Under the pieces are notes generated by a model. That model had not been told where the DNA came from and did no database searches. It worked only from the letters and a program-made list of their open reading frames with translations. A DNA stretch of 64,000 nucleotides from Aulostomus chinensis (lineage: Eukaryota > Chordata > Actinopteri > Syngnathiformes > Aulostomidae), in NCBI GenBank assembly GCA_037954235.1, contig JBBMOA010000015.1:22610069-22674068 (forward strand), given 5' to 3'. The stretch's first letter is position 1, and the number at the start of each line of letters is the position of its first letter. Below, in pieces: positions 36,788 to 50,800 of this stretch. The translations under genes and the position numbers were made by a program.

Positions 36788-36990
36788 CATGCCTCTGTGC
36801 CAGTGACAGCTGCAGGCCGGAGGCATTTTACTTTCAGGTTGTCCATACATTTGTCCCTTAATTGTCAATACAATATCTTGGCAACACCTGGAATGTGTTT
36901 CTACAAATTTGGAACAAATGTTGACTGGGACTCAATGTTGAATTGTTTTCATACATAGTACAAACATCAAGTGGGACTCAAAAATGACCA
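36788..36990 (+). repeat. Dispersed fish repeat, copy 1
   Basis: It shares ctctgtgccagtga, ggttgtccat and a tgactgggactcaatgttga block, in the same order, with 38590-38790. The two copies are diverged and belong to one repeat family of unassigned class. Confidence 0.5.
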
Positions 36991-38589
36991 GCAAATATAC
37001 TGTAGTTGACTGTAGTACTATTATAAATGATATATAATTACATATAAGTATATCATTATTGAGGTGTCAGGGGAGGAGGCCCAGGGGTGCTGGAGCCATC
37101 ATGCAGCCTCAAGTCTGAGTTTGTTTGAAAGGTGACTGGTTGGGTAAAAGAGGTGGCCTCATAACTGCTTTTGTCTCAATCCGCTTTGACTCATGAAAAA
37201 TTGAGACCCCCATTCCCAACCAACCACCACTTCCCATTTCTGCATGGCTGATTTCTTAAGATAAGAAAACTTGATGGATACAAAATCCTGCAAGATCCCA
37301 ATAGTTTAAATAGATACAGTAGCAGCACATTTATTTTTTAGTGCAATGCCAAGGAAAACAGTGAGTGCAGGGGTTGAGTGGGGAGGCGGGAGAGCTGGAA
37401 AGCACTCAGACAGCGACACATGGGCTGCTATTAGCAGAAAGACAGAAGGAGAATGTAAAGACAGGGAAGAGGGCTAGGAGAGATGTCATAGCAGAGGTCA
37501 AAGTGTGCCCCTTCTGCATCCTTCAAACCTTCCTTCTCTGCTCATTCTCAACATGCCTCTTTCCAGGTCTGCTTTTGTTTTCCTCTATTACCTCCATCTG
37601 TCCTTCATGCCCCTGTGACCCAGTCTCTCACTTTTAGAGCCTGCCCTCCTTTACACAAGGATACAGGTGCAGAAAACAATACACAGGAAAGAAGAGTATG
37701 TGTGTTTCAAAGCCCAGGTTCCAGGTGTGTATTCATCATCCAGTAACTAGACCTTGCTGAGTCCCCTGCACACGTACATACATGGTTGCACACACACATA
37801 CACACACACACACACACGCAGGGCCTTAATACTGTTGCTTAAGCAAGCAAGCATTACTCTCTATTTCACTATTACCAACAGCAGCCATTTCAGTGCACAT
37901 TAATTAGTAGATATTCAAACGAGGACATGAATCTATATTTTTGGTGGATATTTCTTCAATATGCAGTTGTAAATGAATGGCATGAGACAAACCAACCCAG
38001 TGGAATGTAACTGCTGCTTGCAAGCATAGGAGACAACACGAGGGAGGCTGTTGGCTGTCATCAAGCATGTTTGTTTACAGCACCATTAAGCAATAATCTC
38101 ATTAATGGCTGTCATGAGACTGTAAAATCTAACACAGACAAATGCGCATCATGGAGATATGTGAGAATATTTTTGCAGTAATAGGAGATATTGAACAGTG
38201 AGATCAAAACAAGAGCTGACTATGTATCTTGAAAGAGGAGATGAAAGGTTTATGCAAACCCTATCGATAGTTAGACTGGTTGGCTGCTTGGGTCAGATTT
38301 CAAAATATATTTGTTGATTTCTCTCGTGGCAGATTCATTTTTTAAATTCATTTCCTCAACCATGTCTTCAGTCCTGTCTGCCTTTCTGTAGAATTACCGA
38401 AAACCTATGTAGCCAATTTTCACAAAACTTGGCTTTTGTCACGTGAGACAACTTTTTCAATATTTTTAAGGACAATGTGTTTCTCCTGTCATATGAAAAG
38501 TGCTTTATGAATAAACTTGACTCGACCTGATTTGAATTCCTCCACAAAGGCGACCTCTGCTAAAACCACTGTTTTATGATTTAATTTAT

Positions 38590-38790
38590 GTCTCTGTGCC
38601 AGTGAATAATGTACGCCATTATGGTTTTGGGTTGTCCATCTGTATGTCCATTTGGACATTCTTGGGAATGTGCTATTTCTACAGTCTCTTGATGGAACCC
38701 CTTAAGATTTGCCACAAATATCCACTGGGATTCAAGGATGAAATTCAAAGATTTTGGTGGTCACCGTCACATTCACCTCACATCAATGTG
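38590..38790 (+). repeat. Dispersed fish repeat, copy 2
   Basis: It contains tctctgtgccagtga, gggttgtccatctgtatgtcc, ccactgggattcaaggatga and gattttggtggtcaccgtca. Same family as 36788-36990. A repeat tail, aagtgctttatgaataaact, ends just before it near 38520. Confidence 0.55.
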
Positions 38791-41700
38791 ATGTCTCTGG
38801 ATGTTGATCTGTGATTAAAGCTGTCTTCTTTTGCTATATGCAGACTTACAGCTCTGCTTAGGAAGCTCACGCTCATCTATCATTGTTCACATATATCAAT
38901 CTGTATCTTCCATTTGGTGGCTGGTAGTTGAGGCAACTGGTGACTACAGGGGAGATAAAATAGCCTCTATGGTGCCCTGCCCATGATTCCTGTACAGGCT
39001 CTGAAACCCAAGTGCAAAATGCAAAACAAATGTCCTCAACACATCTGCAGACTAAAAAAACAACAACAACAACAACAAAAACCAGGCCTCCACAGGTCAG
39101 TCAACTTTGTTCCTGCTGGGGTACACACAAAGGGTTTGCAATCTTATCTTTTTATCAAATTCATCAAATGCATAAATGTATTATACCAGTCTCCCCCCCT
39201 CCCTGATATGGCAGTTACAATTACAATATCAACCCACTGCAGTGCCTGCATGCCCACACATGCTCTTACTAACAGTTACCATATGCCAGGGCCCGTCTTA
39301 TCACCATCACTTCTTCATGAGCCAAAACCACAAAGAGGAATACGTGATATTGTTCAATTATGAATTCAACACATGTATAATAGATGGACTCTTTTTTTCC
39401 TTGTATTTTCAGTTTGACCGGCAAAGAGGAGGGGCTGGGGGAAGCGGTGGGCTCCTTCTTGCTGTATGAAAAAATGCTCGACAGAGCCCCAGATGTCAGC
39501 ACCTATTGGTGGCAGGCCTAGCTGAAGCCCCTAATGGTGGATTGCAGGTGACTCCTCATGCGATTCCCCCCATTGTGGAGCCTCTATAACTGTGTTTGGA
39601 GCTCAAGGGCACCAGACATGCTTCGGTCAAGGAGAGTGCATGCGGGCGTGTCAGAAGGATGTGGGGGGTGAGCGTTAATGTCTGGGTGCCCACCAACACG
39701 GAGGCTGACATGTCCTTGGCTGACAGGCAGAGGAGTCAAGGCCTGACACCATTTACGGAGAATATTTAACCAGCACATGTAGATATGTTTCAAATGAAAC
39801 ATTAAGATTATAAAGAATGAAACAATCTCTCAAATCTAAAAAAAGCCAAACATTGTGAATGATTTCAAAAGAATAAACAACCAGGTTTTATTTTCCCCGT
39901 AATGAGCACTCTGTAAGATCACTGAACCGTCAATCTGACAAACCCCATCAATGGTCGCTTCCAAAGCACCCAGGCAATTTATTTAAGTAAATGTCTGATC
40001 AATACAAGTCCCACTAACAGGCAACATAAATAGGCCTATGCATTAGCCTGTGCATTAGCCCACTGATGTGTCAGGGGTCTTTGCTCACCCCGTTTACCTC
40101 AAAGATGCAACATTAATCAACTTGAGGTGAATATGCTCATGAGCTTCTTCCTTCTTTGTTGAAATGACAAAATGCAAAGTGATGCTATTTCATATTCTCG
40201 ATTGCTCACACTCAACTTTTTGCAACGTTGGCCTAATAGTCTCTCCCTTCGATGATTTTATTGCACTGTATCAACTATTAGCACAGATCAAAGCTGCAGA
40301 TGTATTTAAACATGGAGTCCAGTTGGCCCTCAGCAGGTCGTAGTGCTACAGTGGGCATCAAGACATTAAGGCTACTTTACAGAGAGAAACAAGCGCTGAG
40401 CCACACTGACAGCTCATGGCAGACAATGTAGGTAATTAAGGCAGATACCGCCTAAGGAGGAGAGAATGGGGGCTGGGTGAGGCAAAAAAGGAGGGGTGGA
40501 CATGGGTAGAGGACAGAATGGCCTCATGATGACAGTAAGTAAACAGCCGCCGCCCCCCTCTTTGCACCCACAACCTCCACCCCTCCTATCCTGCCTTGGG
40601 GCTTAAACATTATGTGGTAAAACAAGCAGAGATGCACAGATCAGAGAACAGAGTCCCGTAACTCTCCCAAATCATCGGCTCCCAATTTTCCTTCATGAAT
40701 AATAGTTGAGCGTTGTGCTCAGCACCATGCAGATGCTATGTAAAACCAATGATATCCTGTCAACTCTCTGGGGTAGGGGACCAGAGTCATTGCAAAGTGG
40801 GTTAGTTGATGCATATGAATGCACATTTACATGAGTGTCAACAGGAGAAGAGGGAGCTCCCATGTACAGTGCTGGGACTTAGAGGACCGAAGTAATATCA
40901 CCAATGTGGGAAGGGACTAATGCTACAATTCAGCTAAGACAGAGGGAGATAGAGGAGGGAGGGAGGTAAATGAAGATGGCAGAGGAACTCCTGAGAGAAC
41001 AAACTCTGGACGCTAACACAGAAGCTTATGTGCAAAAACTCATCAAGAGGAAAAAGCCAATGAGGGAAAAACAACCATTTGAGATATTCATTATGTGCCT
41101 TTGCCTTTCACAAGTTGCACCCCACTGAAATGCCATGAAGCAGCTTTAGGAAGGATTCCAAGTGAATATGAGTTTGTGCTAATCAAAAACTTAGTGATCA
41201 TTCTAGTGTCATGCTTATATAGAGCAGTATTGAGCCTAATTATAACCAACAAATACAGCAGCTAAGAGCCAATAGTAGCCTGACACAGCACTGTTCGTTC
41301 AGTCCAAATACTTACAGGTTACTCCAGGTTGACGTTTCTTAAATATCTACCTAATCTAATTTTGCAAAGAGCTCAAAGTCCATCAAGCATGAATCTTTAG
41401 CAATGTTGAGAGCCCAAAGATTTTTTTAAAACTTAACGTTTGAGATCAATCAAATTTGCATTCATAGTTATTTTTTGGAAAACCTGTTTGTTTTTTGCCT
41501 TTCCATTCCTTTCCTTTCCTTCTTCACCAATAATTAAGGAAGAAAAGTTCAGCAAATGCTCTCATGCCTTCGTCGCAAACATGAAGCTACACCTATAAAC
41601 AGACTAGCTTAACTTAGAAAAAAATATGGAAAGCAGAGGAAAACTTAGCCTTTAGCTCTGTCCAAAAGTAAACAATTGTGTCTAGCAGCACTTCGAAGCT

Positions 41701-41860
41701 CAGTCGGGCCAGTCTCACAAAAGATGTCCAAAAAAGTTGAAACACCACAGTATGTGGCAGCACTATGCAGAAATAGATTAAGATGAATCTAACACTGTTT
41801 TAAAATTTTATTTACAGTACATTATACCATGATCAGCAAACTTGAAAGAAAAAGGAAAGT

Positions 41861-42060
41861 GTGCAACATGGCTTGTTGGTAGAGTGGCCGTCTAATTATC
41901 TAAAGGTTACTAATTTGATCCCCCAGCAACATGTATGTCCTTGAGGTAAAGTCTGGATTTCTCCTAATGAATGGGTTGGCATGCACCTTTCACAGCATCT
42001 GTGTGAAGGTGGCAACAGTGTGTGGGTTTTACATGCACAGTAGCAGTCGAGCTATAGTTA
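41861..42060 (+). mobile_element. Diverged copy of the second SINE-like family
   Basis: A tRNA-like head, atggcttgttggtagagtgg, and a ttactaatttgatcccc block are followed by gtccttgaggtaaagtctgg and ggttggcatgcacc, matching the body of the 3894-4152 family at low identity. The end is uncertain. Confidence 0.55.
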
Positions 42061-42593
42061 CAGCTTGATAGACCATTTCATTGTACTACTGTCAGTGTAC
42101 CAGCATACATGATTGGGGAAGAATAGATTTAATCACCAAAGTATATCCTCCTGTGGAACTGGAGGTGGCATTATGCCCCCTGAAGGCAGATGGCAGTCAG
42201 ACTAGGTTGAAATTTTCCATCACATACGAAGCAAGTTAGCACGCTGCACCATTGAATGGCCAACATAAATTCAAAGACCACTGAAAAAATTCAGACAACT
42301 TCTTAAGCTGAGGCATTGTTACCTCTGCCATAGTTGTTCCCGCCATGATGATACCCCAGTGACTGTTTGTTGTTCAACTACTGGCCAGTTTGGGCCAACT
42401 TAAGTATTTACATGCTGAAGTAAATCGATTCCCAACCATATTTCCTAGTACTACTATTTCCTAGGCAAGTTAGTCTGACTTTGAAAAGTACAATTTAGTT
42501 GCGGGTTTACATCAGTGTTGATACACATTTTTACCAATAAATTACACGATTTTCCCGTGCTTTTGAGGAAAATGACCAAATACTCGATAATAG

Positions 42594-42722
42594 ATCCATC
42601 CATCCATTCATTTTCTATACTGCTTATCTGGTAAAGGTTGCAGGGGGGCTTGATCCTATCCCAGCTGACGCTGAGGTAGAGGCAGGGTACACCCTGGACA
42701 GGTCACCAGTCTGTTCCAGTCT
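42594..42722 (-). mobile_element. Tail fragment of the same SINE-like family
   Basis: Tccatccatccattcatttt, tcccagctgacgctgag and acaccctggacaggtcacc match only the 3' third of the family. The tRNA-like head is missing. Confidence 0.75.
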
Positions 42723-43929
42723 CTAAACTCTAAACAGCCATTAAACTGATTCCAGATACTTTTTCCCATTAGTTTGGCTGAAAATAATATAATTGGTCAT
42801 CTAATGTATTTTTTTATGTTTTGGTCAAATGAAAATAATAAATCAGAACTTAAGAATAAATTATTGGTCAATCAACATTAATAAAATCACATTCAAGCCT
42901 CCTTTGCATCCACTACGCACCTCTCTGACATAAGGAAAATGAAACATTAGTCAAGTCAAGCTCACAGCCTTGTTGTATTGTTGTATTGGCGGACTTTATT
43001 GTTGCTCTGAGTCATCACTTCATTCAAGTTTTCAAGGAAAAAATTCATATCAGCCCATGAGTAGCCTGTCAAGTAATGCCATTGTTGTGTAGGATTTTGA
43101 CTGTTATGTACGTTTGATACAAAATCTAAATGCTACTGCTAATATGCTTATAGCTTGTTAGTAATCTGCTTGAGGCCTAGTGAGCAATGTTGCTTAATAA
43201 ATTGTGTTTGAAATTTTTGCTGTCAGGTAAGTCAATGACACTGCGTGCTCAGTGATTAATAGACACACCAGGCTGTGTTGTGTAGCGTTACTTGTATATG
43301 TGAGTCACATTGTAATCGGCCATGCCAAGTTAGCGTGTTAACATTAGCCATATTCTGATATTACAATTGCCACGCTTCTGTTTTTATGAACATCTCTGCT
43401 AACGCTATATTCACATATAATAGGCAGCAATGTTACACATAATTGCTCTATTTCTTCCAAGATACTGTAATTTTTCAGTTCATTTTTAGTCCTACAGTGC
43501 TTCATTTTACTGGGTAGTGGGAGCACTGAATGCACTTGTCACCCACTCCAAAAACAAGAAAATGGCGCTGTTTGGGGAATAAACTTGTAAATGGCAATGT
43601 AAAGGGAATTGCATATTTCATGTTGTGGAGATAGGGGAATCAAAAATATAGTTTTAGATGCACTGGTAGATAAAGTCTGAATCTAATGGAGATTACTAAT
43701 AATATAGTTTGTACAGAAACATATTTAATTTGTTTGTTCAAAGCCTTCATGCATCAAGTCAAACCAAGGTTTGTCCAGACATACAAAATTAAAAAAAAAC
43801 TATAAAGTAGATATTCTTTGAAAAATAAAAATGAGCAGAACCATGCTGTTATTTCGTGAGATGTACAAGCATTTTTTCTGATTTGTCCCTTTCATCCATT
43901 TGTTTTTTGCTTTCATCTTTTTAATGTGC

Positions 43930-45425
43930 TCCCCAGTTGTCAGTTGCGGTCAAAGCTGCTTGCTCAGGTAAGATCCTTCTTTATAAGATATGATGGAGAG
44001 GCATTGACTGTGAGACAGGTAACCTTGTTTATTTTAGGTATTTCCTGCTCTCAGCCAAATATCCACAGTATGAACAGTGATTGTACATATTTCCTGTGTC
44101 CCTAGTGAATGTGGAACTGCAGACTGTGGCCAGTCATTTACAAGAAGATCTCATCTTCTGCAATATTTCAGGCTTGATCACAGGCATTGTGGACGTGGCC
44201 ATTCTTACCCATGGTCCTCCTTTAACTTCCCATGCTTGTTCAAAACCTGGAATGCTCTGCTGAGTCAGTTTTCCAGATGCCATCCTTCTGTATCAACAAA
44301 TACTCAACAAGATCTTTTCTTTAGATGCCAGATCTGTGAGAAAAATCAGCAGTCCTCAGAATCTGACTTTTTTCTCATATTGCACAACATTTAAAGAGCT
44401 TTGAGGAAGTCTCTTGTGTCTATGTGGGTTGCTCCTACAAAACAAATGTTTACAGGACTTTTAAAACTCACAAATGGAGAAAGCATAAATCTGAAACTGT
44501 GAACAATTTCAAACCTGGGATAGTTACAAATCCCATTGCTGATGCAGGTGACAATTCAAATGACTGTGTAATTGAACAATTTGACGGAAAGTTGTCCTGT
44601 GTGAAGACAACTCCATACGAATTGTTCTGGGTGGAATTCCAGATTCCCTGGAAGACCTCATCAGTGATATCAAGAGAACATGTGCATTGTCTGGAAGGGT
44701 AAGGCTCCAGTACAAAGACACTATCTTTGGGGACGTCATATGCTCACAAGCAGGACAGAGAAACAAGTTCATTTTCAAGCTTCTCTGTTATTTTTCTGTT
44801 ATTTCTGTGAAAAAAGATTACATTGCACATTATAATGCTTAATCACAAATAAATGTTAGTATATGTATATGCAGAGTAGTATCAAATATAGAATACTGCA
44901 GCCACTGTATTCAATATGGCAACAAATGGTAAAGCTGCCTCTTGTTTTAGAATTGTTATTGACCAGCAAGGGCATTCTTGGAAATAGGGCTATATTGCAG
45001 AGTTTAGCAAGCTACATTAAAGCTAAAGACTAAAATATGGTAATGCTAACGCATGTTTTAACATAATTAAGGAGTTGAAAATGAAGAACTGGAGTAGCCG
45101 TCCATGGTGATTTTTTGTTATCCGTTCAGAAGGTGACCCTTATGCTTCACCTGCAGACATAGGTATTGTCATAGATGGTGTTACAGTGTATCTGCCTGTG
45201 CCTTACTGTTTGGGTTTATATATGCCCTCAACTTTCAATACCCAAAGGGACTTGAACGCACCTTTGAGTTTTTCCAAAAAGGAGTAATGCAGCTTCATTG
45301 AATCCTGGAACCTCCAACAAATACCAAAGCTGAGTTGTACCCAAAGAAGATCTACTGGTGGATGCTGACCAGCCAACAGACCAGCCAAGTCAAAGCCAAA
45401 AGCCCAAGTTAATATCATGTGCGGC
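43930..45425 (+). pseudogene. Decayed multi-exon gene copy with C2H2-like spacing, antisense in DSCAM intron 1
   Basis: The family is not identified with certainty. Plus-strand fragments keep coding character but are broken. After an acceptor-like tgtgtccctag (44095-44105) comes ECGTADCGQSFTRRSHLLQY, then a region with Cys/His spacing like C2H2 fingers (CGRGHSYPW, CLFKTWNALLSQFSRCHPS, FFRCQIC). Another frame gives GCSYKTNVYRTFKTHKWRKH. A third carries on through DSLEDLISDIKRTCA and KLLCYFSVISVKKDYI to a stop near 44842. A later acceptor-like ttcag near 45131 leads into DPYASPADIGIVIDGVTV and, after a shift, ALNFQYPKGLERTFEFFQKG. Retained splice-like sites suggest a duplicated genomic copy and not a retrocopy. 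At least three frameshifts make it non-functional. The sequence resembles uncharacterised zinc-finger-like proteins that I recall from fish genomes; that link is from memory only. Confidence 0.5.
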
Positions 45426-45496
45426 ATATACCAAGGAGTTGCACAGTCACCTCCACTGTTCTGTATAGGCCTTCAGTCAGATCGTCTTGATTTAAC

Positions 45497-45631
<135 letters not shown>

Positions 45632-45713
45632 GTGGGTGTGTATACTGTATATGTATACACATATATATGTATATATAGGTCTGTGTGTCTGTGTGTGTAC
45701 ACACGCCTCTCAC

Positions 45714-45985
45714 TTTTGGATGGGGTACAGCCTGTACATATTGCCAGTCCCTCACAGGACCAAGACATATAGACATACCACCATTCAAACTCACAGCCGT
45801 CATCACTTTAGAGTATCCAATTAACCTCGTCCCCAATTGCATGTCTTTGGACTGTGGGAGGAAGCCGGAGTACCCAGAGAGAACCCACACAGGCACAGGG
45901 AGAACATGCAAACGCCACACAGAAAGATTCCATGCTTTAGCCCAGAACCTTCTTGACAGTGCTAACCACTGCGCCAACGTGCCGG
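45714..45985 (-). mobile_element. tRNA-headed SINE-like repeat between microsatellites
   Basis: The head is at the right (cactgcgccaacgtgccgg on plus). The body has catgtctttggactgtggg and gagaacatgcaaacgccac. The tail is replaced by the neighbouring simple repeat cluster. Confidence 0.8.
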
Positions 45986-45990
45986 TCTTA

Positions 45991-46215
<225 letters not shown>

Positions 46216-46919
46216 TCCTATCTCAGGACAATGGCTGGATTGAAATTTGCCTCTGGCTATACTGTAAAATGTTTACACTGTCTTGATTGACACAAGAAAT
46301 GTTCATTAACTTGCGCTGTTCCATCAAAATAAATAAATAGAAATCCATTTGTGGCTGACTCCTGCCTTCTAGAGGATAATGACAATGGAGCAACAGCTAT
46401 TTGTCCAAAAATGTCCATTTACAAATTCTTAAGATCAGGTGGTGTTCTAATTCACATCTTTATCCAGTCATATGTTCAGTATCATTGGTTATATGATGAG
46501 TATGGCTTGAAATTTTGTTAGTAAATATTTTTGATCAGTTTTCTGTTGTTTTGTTACTGTAGCTGTTGTTAACCATCAATCAGAATTTGCTTCAGGCTAA
46601 ATATGTAGTTGACTCCGTCTGTATTCTTGAGTCACAAAGACATGATGGGGAGAGGGACATCTTTGAGACTTCAGAAGACCTATTTGTGAGTACTTGAAAG
46701 ACAAAATTCCAACAAGTCCTCACACATCTGGAGAGGCAGTTTAACTCTCTAATACAACCCATTTCCTAAACTAATGCCCCAATTTGCGCAACATTTTATT
46801 GTGATTTCATGAATGTACTATATGATCTGTGCTGACAAAATCCAATAGCTGTCATGGGTTTTGACATCTGAGGGCAAGACACTGGAAAGCCCTTTTCCCT
46901 TGGGCAGAATATGCAGTAT

Positions 46920-47400
46920 TTTATGATCATTTAGATGGTGCTGTGGTTGAATTCTGGTTAAGATTCGGCATAAAGTCACTTATTTGGGGTTAGGAAATTA
47001 TCGTGGTTGAGGTTAAACTACAACTCAATTAAATTAGTACAGTCACCACTGATATGGAGCAAAACAAATATCCGCTTCTACTTTCAGTGAATTTTCAGAC
47101 AAAAATGACATTCTAACTGTCATTATTTGTGCGGCTGCATGAAGGCCATGTTTATTCTTAAATCTTGGTGAGCTGCTTTAATAAACAACCCTGTGTGTCA
47201 ATTTCTTGGGAGGACAGTCTCCAAAATTCATTTATTGGGTGAAGTATTGAGCAAAATGTTGGTATTTGGCTGATCAACAAACCTCAGATAATGCACTCTT
47301 GCAAAGTCATGGTGTTTTGTGATTGTCAAGGCTATGTTTATAGTCTGGTTAGGTTTAAGCACAAAAAACACTTGGGTTGGAATACATTGTGGCTTGGGAT
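46920..47400 (+). repeat. Pieces of a dispersed fish repeat
   Basis: The segments ggttaggaaattatcgtggt (about 46990) and ctggttaggtttaagcacaa (about 47345) look like parts of a common fish repeat rich in GGTTAGG and GGCACAAA. The boundaries are unclear and the class is not assigned. Confidence 0.35.
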
Positions 47401-47466
47401 GTGAAACTAAGTATTAAAGATTACTATTATTAAAAAATTACAAAAAATGTATCATATAGTTGCATC

Positions 47467-47838
47467 GGGCAGCGGTGCAATGGTCAGCACAGCAAAAATG
47501 TTGTGGGTTCGAGCCCTGGCTCGAGATTTCTATTCGTGTGTGGAGTCTGCATGTTCTCCCTGTGCCTGTATGGGTCCTCTCCGGGTACTCCAGCTTCCCC
47601 CCACAGTCCAAAGACATACAAGTGGGGACAAGGTGAATTGAATTCTCTAAATTGACCGTAGGTGTGGCTGTGAGTGTGAATGGTTGTTTGTCTCTATGTG
47701 TTGGCCCTGCGAAGGACTGGTGACCCGTCCAGGGTGAACCCTGCATCTCACCCAAAGGCTGCTGGGATAGGCTCCAGCCCTCTGTGACCCTTAACAGGAT
47801 AAATGTTAGAAAATGGATTGAGGGATGATCAATGGATG
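47467..47838 (+). mobile_element. tRNA-headed SINE-like repeat with perfect target duplication
   Basis: It runs from gggcagcggtgcaatggtc, with B box gtgggttcgagccctgg, to aaatggattgagggatg. It is flanked by identical gttgcatc (47459-47466 and 47839-47846). A short deletion between the A and B boxes distinguishes this copy. Confidence 0.9.
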
Positions 47839-50800
47839 GTTGCATCACAGTAGATTAATAGAATGTTAAATTGCCTGAATTACTCATAAAAGAGAAATAT
47901 TTATATGGCTTTGTCATTTTACTATGACTTTTAGTTTTATTTCTACTTTTCTATCTAATTCATGAATTTATCTTATTATTTTTTTCTATCTTCTGGGTGA
48001 TTTATAAAGGCCATTTGCAGGAGAGAAGAAACGGGTTAAAATCAGCAAAGCAGTTGACAGTGTAAGGCAAAATAGTACCCTGAGGTTAAAATGGGATTGT
48101 GGGTCAGTTGACTAGACATCGCTGCCCTCTGCTCACAGCCATTCTGCTCAGAAAAATATCAGCCCCCACTTTGACAAACACCCCCTCCCTTTCGCAGTCC
48201 TCCATTTGCCACAAAGGCAACAGCATCCTCTGACAAGACCTCTCTTATTGCTACTATGCAAACACAAGCCAATGTGTCTTAGTTTTTCATATCATCCACA
48301 CCTTTATTCACTGAAACTTGAGACCTTAGAGTAATGAGGATACAATATAGGACCCTCTTCATTTAGACCTTCAGCATGCTGTCTATACAGCACTATTATA
48401 AATCACCCTGATGGATACATGATCAATTGAGAGGAACAGAGACAAGCAATGGCTGGGAAAATGGCAGCCATCTGCATTAGAGCTGCACTCAATCTGAACA
48501 CAGACACCAGTGATGCTTTATTAATCATCATGTGTTCTGTGATTACTAGAGCACAGTACATCAAAACCAGAGTTTCATTCATGCTCCTAACTGCCTACCA
48601 TTGCAGACTTGCATACGTCTTCTCCATTCCTGCTCCGGGGTGGCGTGACAGACTGCCTGCCTGGCGACAGGAGAGGCTGGGCAAACAGTGCCAGGCAGCA
48701 AAACACGCATCAATGTATTCAGAACGTTTAGCGCCCTGGATGAATCAAATTATAATTTAATCATCTGATCAAACAGCAATTAGCATAATCACTTCTGGGG
48801 AAGGCCTGATAGAGCGGAGACAGAGGCGGAATGAAGATGGGATGTAGCAACACTTTAATGAAACGTTTGTCAGAATGTTTAAAAATGTTGCACATTTCAG
48901 GCAAGAGGAGCAGAGCTGCATTCAGAATGCTAATCAGTATGGTTTGGATATATGTATATATATTGATAGTGGTACACAGTTCAGTAAAATGAATTGAAAG
49001 TAAATAAATTTATGTTATCTTTAGTGCTTATAATTGTGAACATAAATTGTGTTGTTACTTTTTTTTTTTGGATGTGCACCACTGTATGGATGCCTCTTCA
49101 TTTTTTTCATGTCACTCATTCCAAAGTGATGTCACTCTGTCACTTAATCAAATTATGAAAAAAGAACCCTGCATATTCAAAAAAAAATTTTTTAAAAGAG
49201 AGAAAGAAAACAGCATAATCAGTGATTTAGATTAAAATAGCTTACATTATTACCTTTTTTTCATTATAAGGCCTGTCAATATTATTAGCATAATTATTTA
49301 TTTATTCATCTTAACTGGCAGGCCCACTTGGCCAGTCTTGACTTGTAAGTATGTACATTGTATGTTTCATTGTTTTCCAAAAAGTCATCTTTTATTTTAC
49401 ACGTTGTAGTTTTATTAGCACTTATTCTCAAAGAAAGACATAAAGGAGAAAAAAAAAGGATGCCACATTTGTTCCTATAAACAACATAACCCCGGCTGTA
49501 ACTCAAACAATCCCATGTCAACTCAATATTCTTCTTACAAAACAAGCAGTACAGGGTGCAAACCGCCAGGAACAGACAGGTTTAAACTGTACTTTTCTTT
49601 TGTCCATTCTATCATACATTGTTTTCTTACTTTTCACAGAATTCATATTCTATCGATTTAATAATATCAATTACAGCTGCCGAGTGAATTTTTGTACCCT
49701 CATTTTGGTAGGGGAGTAGAAGAAACTTCCTTCCTTGTAGAGGAACAGCACATGCTAATTTCCATGTCTTTGTTCTGTAACAATGTATGTGCAGTGCATG
49801 TGTATGTGTGGGGACAAGAGGAATATGAACAGGCAGAGTCTCTGTGGGTTTCTTTGGTTGTTTGTCACCTTTATCCTTGGAACAACCTCCTCAAGGAACT
49901 ACACAAGTATGACACATACAGGAAGATTCCAGTTCGAAATATCAAGCAAAGTCCTGCCAAAATTTAGATGCTTCAGAATCTTTCATGTCACATCAGGCAA
50001 CGTGCACATTTTTGTTTCTCAGGAAAACTGCTCAGAGAAGCCAAAAACACGGAAAAGGGTTTGGGCAGCTCAGACTTTGGTGAAATATCAGAGTTTTTGT
50101 TTTGTTTTGCTTTGTTTTTTAATGACTGAAATGAATTTTCAATTTTGACCATCAAAAGGAAGTGAAACAATAAAAAAAAAAGAATATGAAAACACAGACA
50201 TTCCGCGGGAATTCCGCAGCATTTAGCAACTGCCACATGCGAAGATATATCAGCTGAACAAGAATCCCACTCTAGTGGGATATGGTCTAAAATAATATTA
50301 TTATATATTATTTATAGTATATTATTATATAAAAATTAACTGCAAATTACAATGATCAGGTTTTTAAAAATCAAGACTTGATAGGCTATCAAAAGCATGT
50401 TTGTCTGCTGATTTATATTTTTAGATTGAAAATCTAAAAAAACAAATAAAACTGTGACCTCAAAATGGAAAGAATCATGGCATCCTTCAAACACACCTTG
50501 TCAGCCTTCCTCTCCCTTCACTTTGAAGTTTTGACAGCCTATTATTACCAACTGTATGAACAAAAATTGCTATGACTATATAATATACTTGTGTTATTCT
50601 GCATCAGAGAGGTGTGATTTTTCTTCTGTTGTCTTTAATTTCTTCATGCATGACAACAACAGCTTAAATCCTGGAGTTACCTGTATTGGGCAGCCACAGC
50701 ATTAACCTACTGGCCTACTTTATGTTGAAAGCAGACAGGCAACAGCCTGCTACAACTAATTGTCATCTTGTTAAGTTCCCGGTCATGCCAGCAGACATCA

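Noticed and set aside
39012..39502. Overlapping small frames near 39 kb
   Set aside because: Short frames with a Gln/Thr run from CAA repeats; no family similarity recognised.
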